Source of the DNA: Furcasterigmium furcatum
Taxonomy: Eukaryota > Ascomycota > Sordariomycetes > Glomerellales > Plectosphaerellaceae
Direction: 5' to 3'
NCBI GenBank assembly: GCA_001599815.1
Contig: BCIA01000003.1
Span: 1,178,001 to 1,242,000, forward strand
Length of the DNA: 64,000 bases
A program made the position numbers and the translations under genes. The notes under the pieces were generated by a model, which saw nothing but the letters and a program-made list of their open reading frames with translations, did not search any database and was not told where the DNA came from. Of this stretch, positions 20,609-30,019 are shown piece by piece. Every line of letters starts with the position of its first letter. Positions within the stretch are counted from its first letter, which is position 1.

Positions 20609-21536
20609 GAGAGCGATCGCTTGCAATGATGTTGGAGTAAGATACCGAGTGGGCCGAATGAGTTCGCTATGGCAAGCCTCGCAGAAAAGAGGATTCACAC
20701 AATACTAGTACCACCTCAAGCCCTCGCCTCCCATTCAAAGTGTCAGGCTGAAGGCGAACATGCTATTACCCCGGCCCGACAACCGGCTCCGACACTCCAC
20801 TTCTCCACACGGAACCACTTCATGCCCGAGCGACCGCGTCCCTTGCTTAGCGTTGAGTCACGAGGGTGATGTCAGGACCTCTGTGTCAGGGTTTCATCAG
20901 CCTCACCCTTCGTCGCCGCCCGTTAGCGCCGTTGGAGGCTCGTGTCATGCGCCGTGACCTTCTCGACAACGCCGTCAGTATCAAGGCTCCTTACTGGCGC
21001 CGGAGTAGCCGAAAGAGTCCGGAGCTGACTTGACCACGTAGGTCTCAAAGGCGATGGTGTGCGCCGAGGTGGACAGTACCGAGTCCTAGTACTCGTGGTA
21101 ATACTTACTCCTCGAAGAGGCGAAGTCAAAGTCCGGGGTCTTGAGCAGCTGGAGGGACATGTCCAATGGTGTCGAGTCTTGTTGCTGGATCTCCTTCCAC
21201 TGACTTCGGAGAAGAGAGCTCGTGACTTGGATGCTTTGGACGACAGTGGAGGGGGAAGCACTTGGGTCAAAACAAGGTTAGAGTGGCAGAGGGAACAAGG
21301 CAAATGCAGATTTGGTGGATGACCTGTGTTTGTCCGCCAGCACCCGGATCATGCCAGAAGAATTACTCTAACACTAGACATGTTACTCTTGTGGGGTTGT
21401 TCAGACAAGCGTCTTTGTGCTGGGCGAAGTTGTTGCTCGAGGTGGTGATCCATCCCTTTTTCCTTTGCCCTCTTCCATCCAGCTCCAGCAGTAGCCTGTT
21501 CTGCCTCCTGGTTCATTCTCTTCAAGTTCCATGAGC
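20609..21536. other. Right flank of the catabolic-type cluster, including the SDR promoter
   Basis: The 928 bases between the SDR start and the stop of the F-box gene contain TGAGTCA (20854-20860) followed seven bases later by TGATGTCAGG (20867-20876), about 250 bases upstream of the SDR start. The remainder up to 21536 shows open frames on both strands without recognisable content. No gene is called. Confidence 0.45.
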
Positions 21537-22685
21537 TCACTCTGATGACAGAACAGGACCTGCTTCCCACTCGGCCTCATCACTCCCACCGCTTTCCCTC
21601 CAAAGCCTCCTGGCATCACCGGGCGCCAAAAGCTCTCTGCACTTTACCTTGTATCTGGGGTAACCGTAGTTGATGAAGTAGGTTCGGGAATGCCATGCCC
21701 AGTACTGCCAGGTCAAGCTTGCGTCGTCGCTTCCCATGACGCTCCACGCGCGGAGCGACAGGGAAAAGACCTTGCCGTGTTCGTCCCTGTCGGAGCGCAC
21801 TTCCCAATCGGTACCGCAGTCGGGGCAGTGAAGCGTGACTGATGGGCAGGGGAGGGACAGACGCGGGAGGACGACCTCATCGATGGCATCTTCGAGCCCG
21901 GTGTTGTAGTTGAAGTCATGCGCAGGATCCCGATTGCGTTCCTCCTTCATGCGGGACTCCCCGGTGCCGCTGTAGCAGGAGTCTCCCCAGCTTCTCTCCC
22001 AAACATCCAGATGCGGGCAGACGCCGTAGGCGAAACCCTGTGGGCATATGAAGCTCCGGGCTGAGAGGCTGAGCAGCTCGCCCTCGTTGATGGGCTTGTT
22101 GAAGAGGGTTTGTTCGTAGAGCAGGTAGACACCATCGGCGATGCGACTTTCCGTGTGGTAACTCAGCCGCATTCCATCTGTTGCGCCAGATTTTCCGGAG
22201 CGCGGGGCCATGAGCTCGCGTCGATGGGCTTGTTGACGCTGGTTGAGGGTGGAGGCGAGTCGCGCATACTTGATGGCGACTTGCACCTCGTGATACTGGG
22301 GACCCCTGTAGAAGGGGGAAATTCGGCTTGTCATTCCTCGCCCGATCTGCCCGAGGCACTCGGTTCCTGATTCAAGGTATTGTGCGTCTGATTCAAAGAT
22401 CATGGTACAGCCCGGGCAGACCCAGAGGTCGGCTGAGTGATGGACCAATCCAGAGTTGAAGACGAAGATCTCTGTGCGGGTGAGGCCCTTAATCCACTGC
22501 TTCCAGTCTCGAGTGGTGAGCTTGCGCAAGGCTCTGCAGGCGTGGGAGACGAAGAAGGCGTCATGAGGCTGGAGAAGGTCGAGGATCATCATGATCAGCT
22601 CGGTCGGAAGGTCGAAGAGTCGAAAGGCGTTGGATCTGGCAATGGGGGTGTCCCCTGTGTCACCGGGGTGCGTCAAAGACGCCAT
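21537..22685 (-). CDS. F-box protein with two Cys-x-x-Cys pairs (paralogue A)
   Basis: Single exon, 382 residues from ATG 22685; the frame is open farther upstream without an ATG. A degenerate F-box lies near residues 18-60 (FDLPTELIMMILDLLQPHDAFFVSHACRAL shortened here in sense). Further on, WVCPGC and HCPDCGTDWEV supply two Cys pairs that could bind one zinc ion, and a W-rich segment (SLRAWSVMGSD, YWAWHSR) follows. The neighbour at 23314 has the same order of elements, so the two are paralogues, head to head, 628 bp apart. F-box proteins are substrate adaptors of SCF ubiquitin ligases; the target is unknown. Confidence 0.78.
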   Translation of the reverse strand: MASLTHPGDTGDTPIARSNAFRLFDLPTELIMMILDLLQPHDAFFVSHACRALRKLTTRDWKQWIKGLTRTEIFVFNSGLVHHSADLWVCPGCTMIFESDAQYLESGTECLGQIGRGMTSRISPFYRGPQYHEVQVAIKYARLASTLNQRQQAHRRELMAPRSGKSGATDGMRLSYHTESRIADGVYLLYEQTLFNKPINEGELLSLSARSFICPQGFAYGVCPHLDVWERSWGDSCYSGTGESRMKEERNRDPAHDFNYNTGLEDAIDEVVLPRLSLPCPSVTLHCPDCGTDWEVRSDRDEHGKVFSLSLRAWSVMGSDDASLTWQYWAWHSRTYFINYGYPRYKVKCRELLAPGDARRLWRESGGSDEAEWEAGPVLSSE

Positions 22686-23313
22686 CGAGTCGTTGTTCCC
22701 GGATGTTGATGATGTGGCTGATGGTGTTGCAAGAGTCAACAATGAACAGGGCAGGACAGTTCAAGCGACGCCAGAGGTAGGTACTCAAACACTACGAAAC
22801 GTATATTATTCACTTGTCGGCCTGAAGACAGGCACTAAACTCTGTTGGGCGTCCGACGCGTCTCGCTTCTTTGATATTCACTCGGTAGAAGCTTTGGTCC
22901 ATGCGGCACAGCAGGCAAGGAGGCCACCATCCAGATACACAGCGTTTGAATTATCTCTCATTAAGTAACAGGCCATCTTGATTTCTTCGAATCAAGATAG
23001 AGGCCATATCTATTTCTTGAAGTTGAGAGAGAGGCTATCTTAATTTCCCGAGGCTTGGTCTGAAGCCTGGTCAACGTGATCGTTCCGAGGGCGGCCGCCC
23101 TTTCTGCAGCCCTCTTGCTCACTTACTACCTGATTCACTTGCGCGCCTGCCGGGCCACAGAGCGAGTTTCCATTTCCTGTTTTTCTTTTGCCCCGGCGCC
23201 GCGTCTCTCCCAACTTCACCAACTCCCAACTCACAACTCCCAACCCTCCAACTTCCACCTCCCTCTTCAAATCCACCCACTCCAGGGGCAAAGAACAACG
23301 ACCAGACGGCACC
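22686..23313. other. Divergent promoter of the F-box pair, containing a dispersed-repeat copy
   Basis: This region separates head-to-head paralogues. Its second half (22970-23118) is a copy of the dispersed repeat listed separately, and a pyrimidine-rich leader (23165-23310) precedes the plus-strand start. Confidence 0.5.
22970..23118 (+). repeat. Dispersed repeat, copy 1
   Basis: It consists of about three imperfect 35-bp units of the type GGCCATCT-TGATTTCTT...TTGAGAGAGAGG, then a more conserved tail GGTCTGAAGCCTGG...GTTCCGAGGGCGGCC...TTTCTGCA-CCCTCTTG. Copies 2 and 3 share the order of units and tail. The origin is unknown; no open frame, terminal repeats or target duplication are obvious. 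Confidence 0.65.
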
Positions 23314-24507
23314 ATGGCGCCTCCCGCGCCGCAGGCAGACGCAAACGTCGAGATTGAAACCTGCCGAATCACCAGGCTTCCCAACGAACTGCTCTGCCTG
23401 GTTCTCGCCGAGCTCGAACCATGCGACGCCTTCCTCCTCTCTCAGACTTGCGAGGCCATGCGGCTGCACACCACTCGGGATTGGGTCGACTGGCGGACGA
23501 GCCTAACTGACGACGAGGCATTTGCCTTTTTTTCTGGCATCGCCTACAACGTGAAGGACCGCTGGGCTTGCATGAACTGTGTCGAGGTCCACTGCGTCGA
23601 CTACGACGATACACCTGGAGATCCAGGCGGGGAGTATCCCGGTTCCTCGCGAGACATACAGCAGGTACTCGATTTCGATATCGATGTCTGTTTCAACCAC
23701 GTCCAGCTTGCTGTCAAATACACCCGCCTCGAAGCAAGCCTCACCACCCAAGAGCAATCCTATTTGCGCGAACTATTGGCCCCTCATACCCAGGAAGTCG
23801 ATTTAATCAATGGCATGAGGATTGACTACTCCATGGAACCTCGCGTCGCCGACGGAATTTTCTTGCTCCTCGAGGAGTACCTCTTCTATCTGCCTACTGG
23901 CAACGACAAGGTCTCCGGCTTTGGCCCAGGGCTTTTTGAGGGCCCCTATGGCTTCGCCCTCGACATCTGCCTACACTTGAACGTCAACATGGAACCGAGG
24001 GGCGGCACCACTGAGTCTCGCGAAACGAAGATGCTTCTGCGCTTCATGGGCGCCCAGAATTCGGTCTTGCTCGAGAATGCCATCGAGGACATCTTTGATA
24101 TACGCCCAGGTGTGTCATTCTGGCTCAGTTGCCCACTGTGCGACACCGACTGCGAGGTACGCGCATACAAAGACGGACGTCAGAGGGCCTTTGCGCTCTC
24201 TGTCCGCGTGTGGAGCGCCCTGGGAAGCGACAAGGACGAAGACTACCACCTCTGGGCGCAACACTCCCGCGATTTGCTGTCGTGGGATTGCAACACCGAG
24301 GGGTTCTGCAGAACAACTTACCCGCCCGATGCGGTGAGACGGCATTGGCGGAGGAGCGGCGGAAGGGACGAGATGCTACAGATGCCGCCGGCTGAGGGCG
24401 AACGTGTCGATGAGAGGACTCATCCGAGGCAGTGGGAGAGGGTGCCTGCTCAGTACACGTACGTGAGGATGATGGAGGACCCGGATGACGAAAGACTCGA
24501 TGACTAG
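23314..24507 (+). CDS. F-box protein with two Cys-x-x-Cys pairs (paralogue B)
   Basis: Single exon, 397 residues from ATG 23314; the frame extends 5' but the downstream ATG sits at the conserved N terminus. The F-box is near residues 20-60 (RLPNELLCLVLAEL core, then CDAFLLSQTCEAM). TTRDWVDW corresponds to TTRDWKQW in paralogue A. Cys pairs are CMNC (about 88) and CPLCDTDCEVRA; the tail has VWSALGSD and LWAQHSRD like paralogue A. It is acidic overall. It probably acts as an SCF adaptor with a zinc-stabilised recognition region, by inference. It is bracketed by two copies of a dispersed repeat. Confidence 0.78.
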   Translation: MAPPAPQADANVEIETCRITRLPNELLCLVLAELEPCDAFLLSQTCEAMRLHTTRDWVDWRTSLTDDEAFAFFSGIAYNVKDRWACMNCVEVHCVDYDDTPGDPGGEYPGSSRDIQQVLDFDIDVCFNHVQLAVKYTRLEASLTTQEQSYLRELLAPHTQEVDLINGMRIDYSMEPRVADGIFLLLEEYLFYLPTGNDKVSGFGPGLFEGPYGFALDICLHLNVNMEPRGGTTESRETKMLLRFMGAQNSVLLENAIEDIFDIRPGVSFWLSCPLCDTDCEVRAYKDGRQRAFALSVRVWSALGSDKDEDYHLWAQHSRDLLSWDCNTEGFCRTTYPPDAVRRHWRRSGGRDEMLQMPPAEGERVDERTHPRQWERVPAQYTYVRMMEDPDDERLDD

Positions 24508-24811
24508 CTGTCCCGGACACAACTAATTGACCCGACACAAAATATTCCCACCCATTCCTAATCGTGCAAGAGGGCGACAGAAATGATAGCAGGTCCAGCT
24601 ATATTACAACCCAGGTGCATTGCCGTCCAAATGTGCTGCCCTATGAGTCTCTCAAATTGAGAAGGAAGGCATCTCGATTTCTTACAACCAAAAGAGAGGC
24701 CATGTCAACCTTACGAGCTTGAGAGAGGGGTCATCTGAATTATCAAAGGCTCGATCTGAAGTCTATCATTCCGAGGGGGGCTATCTATCCTTCCAGCGAC
24801 CCGCGTGACCC
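24508..24811. other. Spacer between F-box and tRNase Z genes
   Basis: The two genes converge. Most of the spacer is repeat copy 2; nothing else recognised. Confidence 0.5.
24655..24800 (+). repeat. Dispersed repeat, copy 2
   Basis: It has the same architecture as copy 1: GGCATCTCGATTTCTT, then GAGAGGCCATGTCAACC, then GAGAGGGGTCATCTGAATT units, followed by the tail GGCTCGATCTGAAGTCT and TTCCGAGGGGGGC. It is more diverged in the tail than copies 1 and 3. Confidence 0.6.
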
Positions 24812-27583
24812 TCACTCCTCCTCCCCGTCAAACATCTTCCGCAGCGCCGGCAAAAACGCCGCCGCGTGCTTGAACTCCCCCAGCCTGACCCTCATGTGGT
24901 CGAACGCGAACAGCACGACCTGGTCGAGCGCCCTCTCGCCCTGCGGCGCCTCGACGACGCGCTCCCCGAGCAGCGGGATCTTGGCGTACCGCTGCGAGAA
25001 GTGCGTCAGCAGCACGCGGCGCGCGCGCATCCTGCCCGCGACGTCCAGCGCCTCCGCCATGGTCGAGTGCTTCTTCGCCACGGCGTCCTGCACCTTGTCG
25101 TCGTCGAAGGTGCTCTCGTGGATCAGCAGCGTCGCGTCGCGGCCCGCGCCCGCGAGCGCGTTGCTCGGCCGGCAGTCGCCCGAGTAGGCGATCTTGAGGC
25201 CCGACGGCCACGTCAGGACGCCCGCGAAGGCGTTGTGGCAGTGGTGCACGCGCACGGCGTGCAGGCTGGAGAGGCCGCTGCCGGCGAGCTGCTTCCCGTA
25301 GAGCGCGTGCGTCGCGTCCGACGCGTCGATGTAGTTGAGCCGCGGGACGCCGATGTCCTCGACGCAGCCGTACTCCTCGATCCACCGCTTCATCTCGGGC
25401 GGGCCGCAGACGGTCAGCTTCTTGCCTGCTGCGGCGCCGTCGGGGCCCCGGGTCAGGCGGTGCCAGTGGGAGAGGATGCTCGCGAGGCCGAGGTGGTGGT
25501 CGGCGTGCATGTGGCTGATGAAGATGGCCCGCATGTCCTTCATGACGGTCTCGAATTCATCGGTGCTGTATAAGCGCCGCAGCTGGCCGATGGTGTTCTC
25601 GCCGCAGTCGAGGAGGTAGTTGCCGACGCCGGGGACGCGGATGAGCGTCGCCGAGACGTTGCGGTACTTGGACGGCAGGGCCGAGCCCGTGCCCAGGGTG
25701 ATGACCTCCGCGTCCCGGTTGGGGATGTCCTGCTCGTCGGCGTCGACTTCAGCCTGGAACTCGGGCCGCGCGATCTGTTCCCGGGCCTCCTGGGCGAGTT
25801 TGAGAACTTCCGAGTCGATGGACTTGATCTGATTCAGTGTCGGGAAGGGGTCGATACCGGAATCGTCAAACTCAAAGTTGGGCAGGAGCTTGACCTTCAT
25901 GCCGGTCCGGCCCACGACTGCCGACGGCCCGGCTGACGAGACGTCCCTGATGGTGTTGTCGAAGTTGAGGACGGGGAAACGATCAGGGTCCACGCAGGCG
26001 AGCCTGGCGAGGAGCCCCGCGACGCTGTCGTAGGCGAGCATGTTGGGCGATATGTCCGGAGCCATTAGGATGTGCTTGAGGGTCGGTCTGCTCCTGATGA
26101 AGTCCTGGATCCTCTCGTCGTCGAACACGCCGCGGCCGAGGTTCCAGTAGACGGCGTGTATGCCGCTGAGAAGCTCAGTTGCTGTCCACTCGGGCCTCTT
26201 CAGGAACCCTTCGATATAATCCTTTGACGGGATGTCCACAACGGCGAAGCCGGTTCCTTCGACACTTTCACCCAGGACCATCTCGGGCGTCACGGTGGTG
26301 CCGTCCTTTCCGGGTGCCGTCTCGCCGGCGGTCAGCTTCTTGAAGTCCTTGGGGTTGACGCCGAGTTCCTTGGCAGCCTTTGGGTTGAACTTGCCCCTGC
26401 GCCCGCGGTTCTTCACGATGTAGGATATCGACGTCGTGCTGCGCTCGGCCGGGGGCAGTTTGGTGGTCTTGACTGAGGGCCACGGCTCGCGCACGAAGAC
26501 CATTGTCTCAGCGGCAGAGGCGTCCTCTGACGGCAGCGGTCCGGTGTACTCGTGGAGGTTTCCGTCGCGGCGAACCCACAGCTTCGCCGGGAGCTTGACG
26601 TCGCCCAGCCTCGACTCGATCAGTCTGTCCCGCGACCAGTCCGACTTGAACATCGCATCGACGATGGTCTGGCACGCCTCCTTCCTGACCTCGCGCTGGC
26701 TCTTGGGCGAATCCGAGGCGGTGTCCATGGCGGTGGACTCGGTCATGTCGTCGAAGCTGCGCTTTCGCGGCGACTTGACATCGCCGTTGGGTACCTCGGG
26801 CGTGACGGGCACCTGCCACACCCGCACATTGTCGTCCTCCCAGTCGGGGCGCGACCAGTCGACCGCCGCGCCCGGCCTCCGCGGGTCCTCGTCGAGATCC
26901 AGGGTGCTGATGGGCAGTCCCTGGCGGAAGATGTAGTTCCGCGCCGTCGCGACAGTGTACGTGAGGTTCTCGCCTCCGATCACGTCCAGCTGCCTCTCCG
27001 TGACGGCGAGCGGGGTCTTCCCGGCTGCCTTCCGCTTGACGTTGACGGCTTCCTGCTCCTGCTTCGTGGCGGCCAGGCTGTCCGCGACGGTGAGCATCAT
27101 GCCCAGCAGGCCCCCCACGTTATCCCAGCAGATGGGCCCCGAGATGAACAGCCTCTCGAGCTTCGTCATGGTGTGGCCCCTTTCGACGTAGGAGCGCTGG
27201 AGGCCCTGCGACAGGCTGCCGAAATGGTATCTGCGGTGGTCGAAGTGCAGCATCAGCGACGCGCCGGCCGTGTCTGCCGACGGCGTCGTGACGATGTGGA
27301 CGAAGTTGGCCATCTGATCGCCGGTGTGGATTATCGAGTTGTAGTTCGTTCGAGGAGGAGGGTTTGCGAAGATGAGGAGGGGGTTTCGAAGGTTGACGGG
27401 TTTCCGCCGGACCTTGTCTGCGAGGAGCTTGAACCTGTCGGGGTTGGAGGGACGCGATTTGCGATTCTTCGTCGGTGGTGCTGGTCTCGGGGACGAACGT
27501 GGATGGAAGGTTGCGATATGCCGTGGGTTAGGGCTGCCGGCGCCTCGTGAAACCAGACGTCTTGTGAGCTGGCCCCATAACAT
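24812..27583 (-). CDS. trz1: Long-form tRNase Z (ELAC2/Trz1), tRNA 3'-end endonuclease
   Basis: Single exon, 923 residues. The protein has two metallo-beta-lactamase halves. The N-terminal half (from about 91, MANFVHIVTTPSADT) has lost the metal ligands. The C-terminal half carries the catalytic HMHADHH near residues 691-697, YSGDC, a HESTF variant of the HEATF motif and LTHFSQRY. It removes 3' trailers from precursor tRNAs in nucleus and mitochondria. The first 40 residues (Arg-rich, no acids) resemble a mitochondrial presequence, and Met91 starts the conserved fold. Alternative starts giving mitochondrial and nuclear forms are therefore plausible, as in other eukaryotes, but unproven here. 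Confidence 0.95.
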   Translation of the reverse strand: MLWGQLTRRLVSRGAGSPNPRHIATFHPRSSPRPAPPTKNRKSRPSNPDRFKLLADKVRRKPVNLRNPLLIFANPPPRTNYNSIIHTGDQMANFVHIVTTPSADTAGASLMLHFDHRRYHFGSLSQGLQRSYVERGHTMTKLERLFISGPICWDNVGGLLGMMLTVADSLAATKQEQEAVNVKRKAAGKTPLAVTERQLDVIGGENLTYTVATARNYIFRQGLPISTLDLDEDPRRPGAAVDWSRPDWEDDNVRVWQVPVTPEVPNGDVKSPRKRSFDDMTESTAMDTASDSPKSQREVRKEACQTIVDAMFKSDWSRDRLIESRLGDVKLPAKLWVRRDGNLHEYTGPLPSEDASAAETMVFVREPWPSVKTTKLPPAERSTTSISYIVKNRGRRGKFNPKAAKELGVNPKDFKKLTAGETAPGKDGTTVTPEMVLGESVEGTGFAVVDIPSKDYIEGFLKRPEWTATELLSGIHAVYWNLGRGVFDDERIQDFIRSRPTLKHILMAPDISPNMLAYDSVAGLLARLACVDPDRFPVLNFDNTIRDVSSAGPSAVVGRTGMKVKLLPNFEFDDSGIDPFPTLNQIKSIDSEVLKLAQEAREQIARPEFQAEVDADEQDIPNRDAEVITLGTGSALPSKYRNVSATLIRVPGVGNYLLDCGENTIGQLRRLYSTDEFETVMKDMRAIFISHMHADHHLGLASILSHWHRLTRGPDGAAAGKKLTVCGPPEMKRWIEEYGCVEDIGVPRLNYIDASDATHALYGKQLAGSGLSSLHAVRVHHCHNAFAGVLTWPSGLKIAYSGDCRPSNALAGAGRDATLLIHESTFDDDKVQDAVAKKHSTMAEALDVAGRMRARRVLLTHFSQRYAKIPLLGERVVEAPQGERALDQVVLFAFDHMRVRLGEFKHAAAFLPALRKMFDGEEE

Positions 27584-27855
27584 AGGGAAGAAGGTCGGGG
27601 AGGAGGAGAGGCGCTGCGCCGGTGGAGATCACAAAATCGTCGTCCATTGAAGAGTCGTCGTGAGTCTTTCGGCGAACATGCGCGGTCCATATTAAAAGTT
27701 TCCCTCGAGGCATTGGGCGATAAGATAAGAACGGAAAGTGGTATCATTATGTAATCAAGACGCTTGCACCCCGTGACCCGAGCTTTGGCTCCCTGGGATC
27801 ATCCCCTGAACCAACCCAGCTGGTGTCCTGTGCTTCTGTTGCTTCAGTGCTATTA

Positions 27856-28086
27856 TTACATCCCCGACGGATGCCTGTGGTGTCGCAACAACTCCTCCCC
27901 GCAAGCTGCCCCCCGTCGCATGAGCCTCAGATCCGCCTCTTCCCTGTCGCTCTCCGTCGACGACACTGAGTTCTGCGAATCGCGTCTGCCGACCTCGCTG
28001 AACGACTTCCATGTCGTCGAGGGCTGCATGTTGAACAGCGCCTTCCTCTCCGACGCCTTGTCTGCCTTCCGTGAAGCGTAAGACAT
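27856..28086 (-). CDS. Possible small Ser/Arg/Glu-rich protein
   Basis: A 76-codon frame begins at ATG 28084-28086. The product is hydrophilic with no signal or membrane segment. It contains a phosphosite-like stretch (RRDSQNSVSSTESDREE) and a C-terminal basic patch. It resembles the composition of small fungal regulatory proteins but I recognise no family. It reads away from tRNase Z in the same direction. A longer gene with an unseen upstream exon is possible, and so is a chance ORF. Confidence 0.38.
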   Translation of the reverse strand: MSYASRKADKASERKALFNMQPSTTWKSFSEVGRRDSQNSVSSTESDREEADLRLMRRGAACGEELLRHHRHPSGM

Positions 28087-30019
28087 GGTGGAGGTTTGGT
28101 GGTGGTGTGTGTGAAGCAGTCTCGGGAACTGGTTCGTGGTGTTTTTTTGGGTAGTACGCGGTGAGTGAGATCACCGCTGTGTGCTTGGGAGGTATGTGCC
28201 TTGCGGCTGTGATGGTCTTGATGACACGACGGGTAGCCAAAAGGCAAGACCGATGTCAGTGTCGATGGATGTTTGTGCGGTGGTGAAGCGCTGCGGGAAC
28301 TGGTTGCGGAACGATGCAGCGCCGGGGATGGATGCGATGCCGCAGAGGAAGAGGAGTGCTGAAGCTGTTGAGGATGGTGATGCTCCGAGTGCGCGGGTGA
28401 TGGTCATGACTGAGTATTCTGGGATTCGATCGGTCTGTTTCCTCGAGGGGATCGATGGAATGAATGCCTCTTATACTGATTGTGCTTTGACGCTGAAACG
28501 AGAATGGCCGGGTGTTTTGTTTGGCACCGGCATCAAGAGTGTCTGGGCCTTTTCTTTTTATAACGGCCTTGGGACGAAATCGTGTCATGGACTCGTCCGG
28601 CCCATGCATGCGAAGATCATGGGGTTAAGCTGTCTCCGGGTCTTTTCTTGGTGCCGAGACGTGCATGGCGTGAGATGCAATCCCCATTGGGGACTCACTG
28701 AGCAGTCGACCACCGCGGTCGGACTTTACCTTCGGCGTGGGCTGCGGTCCCCGGATTCCTCTGGCCGGCGTTACCACCACTGGCGCCCGCGCGTGCCGGC
28801 AGAAAGGGGCTTATCCCCCTATTGCTGCGGCCCTCTCGGACTTTTCGATTAAGTCGCCGACGTGCTTGAGGCATGAAGTCTACTCACTCTAGGTCTCACT
28901 CATCTGTCATTCTGTCTCTCTGTCTGCCTGTCTGTCTGTTCCCCAAGATGATCTGAGTGTGCCGTCCGAGATCGCCGGTTGCCACCCTCAGCACTGCCCC
29001 ATCATCAGACCGGCCATCTCTTTGGAGTCGGCCCATGCCCGCGGCTCTGTTATGTAAGTTAACCAGACGTCTCGGGACACTCTGCTTGGTCACTTGACCC
29101 GGCGCAGTCGGGGGCGCCCGCAGTCGAGTCGTGAATACGGCACTTCCAGGTGGTACCTGAGCCCAGACGTGCATAGGAATGAACAGATCTTGAGGGGCCA
29201 TCGCCCCCAAAACTGATTTGTCATTTCTGAAGGCGTGAGGCCGGCCCACCGACTGTGTAGGTGGTCAGAGAATAGTAAATGGCCGTTTTACTTACCCCGT
29301 CTCAATTTCTCTTCATTTATCAAAGACGTCTCGACGCGGTGACTGATCCTCCCCATTCAATGCCGCGTCTTCGTTTCGGTGATCGGCGTGTCTCGCATTT
29401 CTCCGGCACAGATCGTCCGCCCGTCAGGTCTATTTTGGCCGTCTAAACGAAGGGCCCTATCAATGCTATCATCAAAGGCCGAGTAACACCCGCTGCCACA
29501 GGCTATCGGCTGGCAGGCAAACGTCGCGCTTATCTTCCCCGTCACGATACGCGTGTCTCGCAACCGTCACCTCCATTCTCGGCCTAACATGGAGACGTTC
29601 AACAGCCAGGGCTCTCTGCCATTCGTCGCGCCCGAGGATCGTCATGCAGCCTGGCCATCCCCCCCCCCCCCCCNGGGTTCTGTCCCNGACGGCCAGAGTC
29701 GTCCAGGGCCGCCAGCATCGCCTGGAGGCGAGTGAGAGGAGGCCACCTTGCTGACAGTCAATGTAAAGTCGCGATGACGGGGAGCAGGGCTCAGACAGAG
29801 CTATTTCCGGTCTGACCATACACTATCAGGGTGCTTACGGATGCTGACGGCGGCCATTGAGACAAAACAGGATATAAAGCCCGCCAAGCGCTGACTGACC
29901 CCCAGACAGGAGAGATTCTGCGGCGAGTGCTCTCGTCTTCTTGAAATCTTGCAGTCTTGAAGGCGAAATCGAGGGACGAAGCCACCTTCACACCCAATTT
30001 CCGCACATAGACGATAATC
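28087..30019. other. Intergenic region upstream of the FMO gene
   Basis: I recognise no gene in these 1.9 kb. There is a CTGT/CTGC-rich simple tract at about 28911-28940, a run of 15 C at 29659-29673 followed by an undetermined base at 29674, and another undetermined base at 29687. The last 200 bases presumably hold the FMO promoter. Confidence 0.5.

Noticed and set aside
26552..27550. 332-codon plus-strand frame
   Set aside because: Antisense shadow of tRNase Z.
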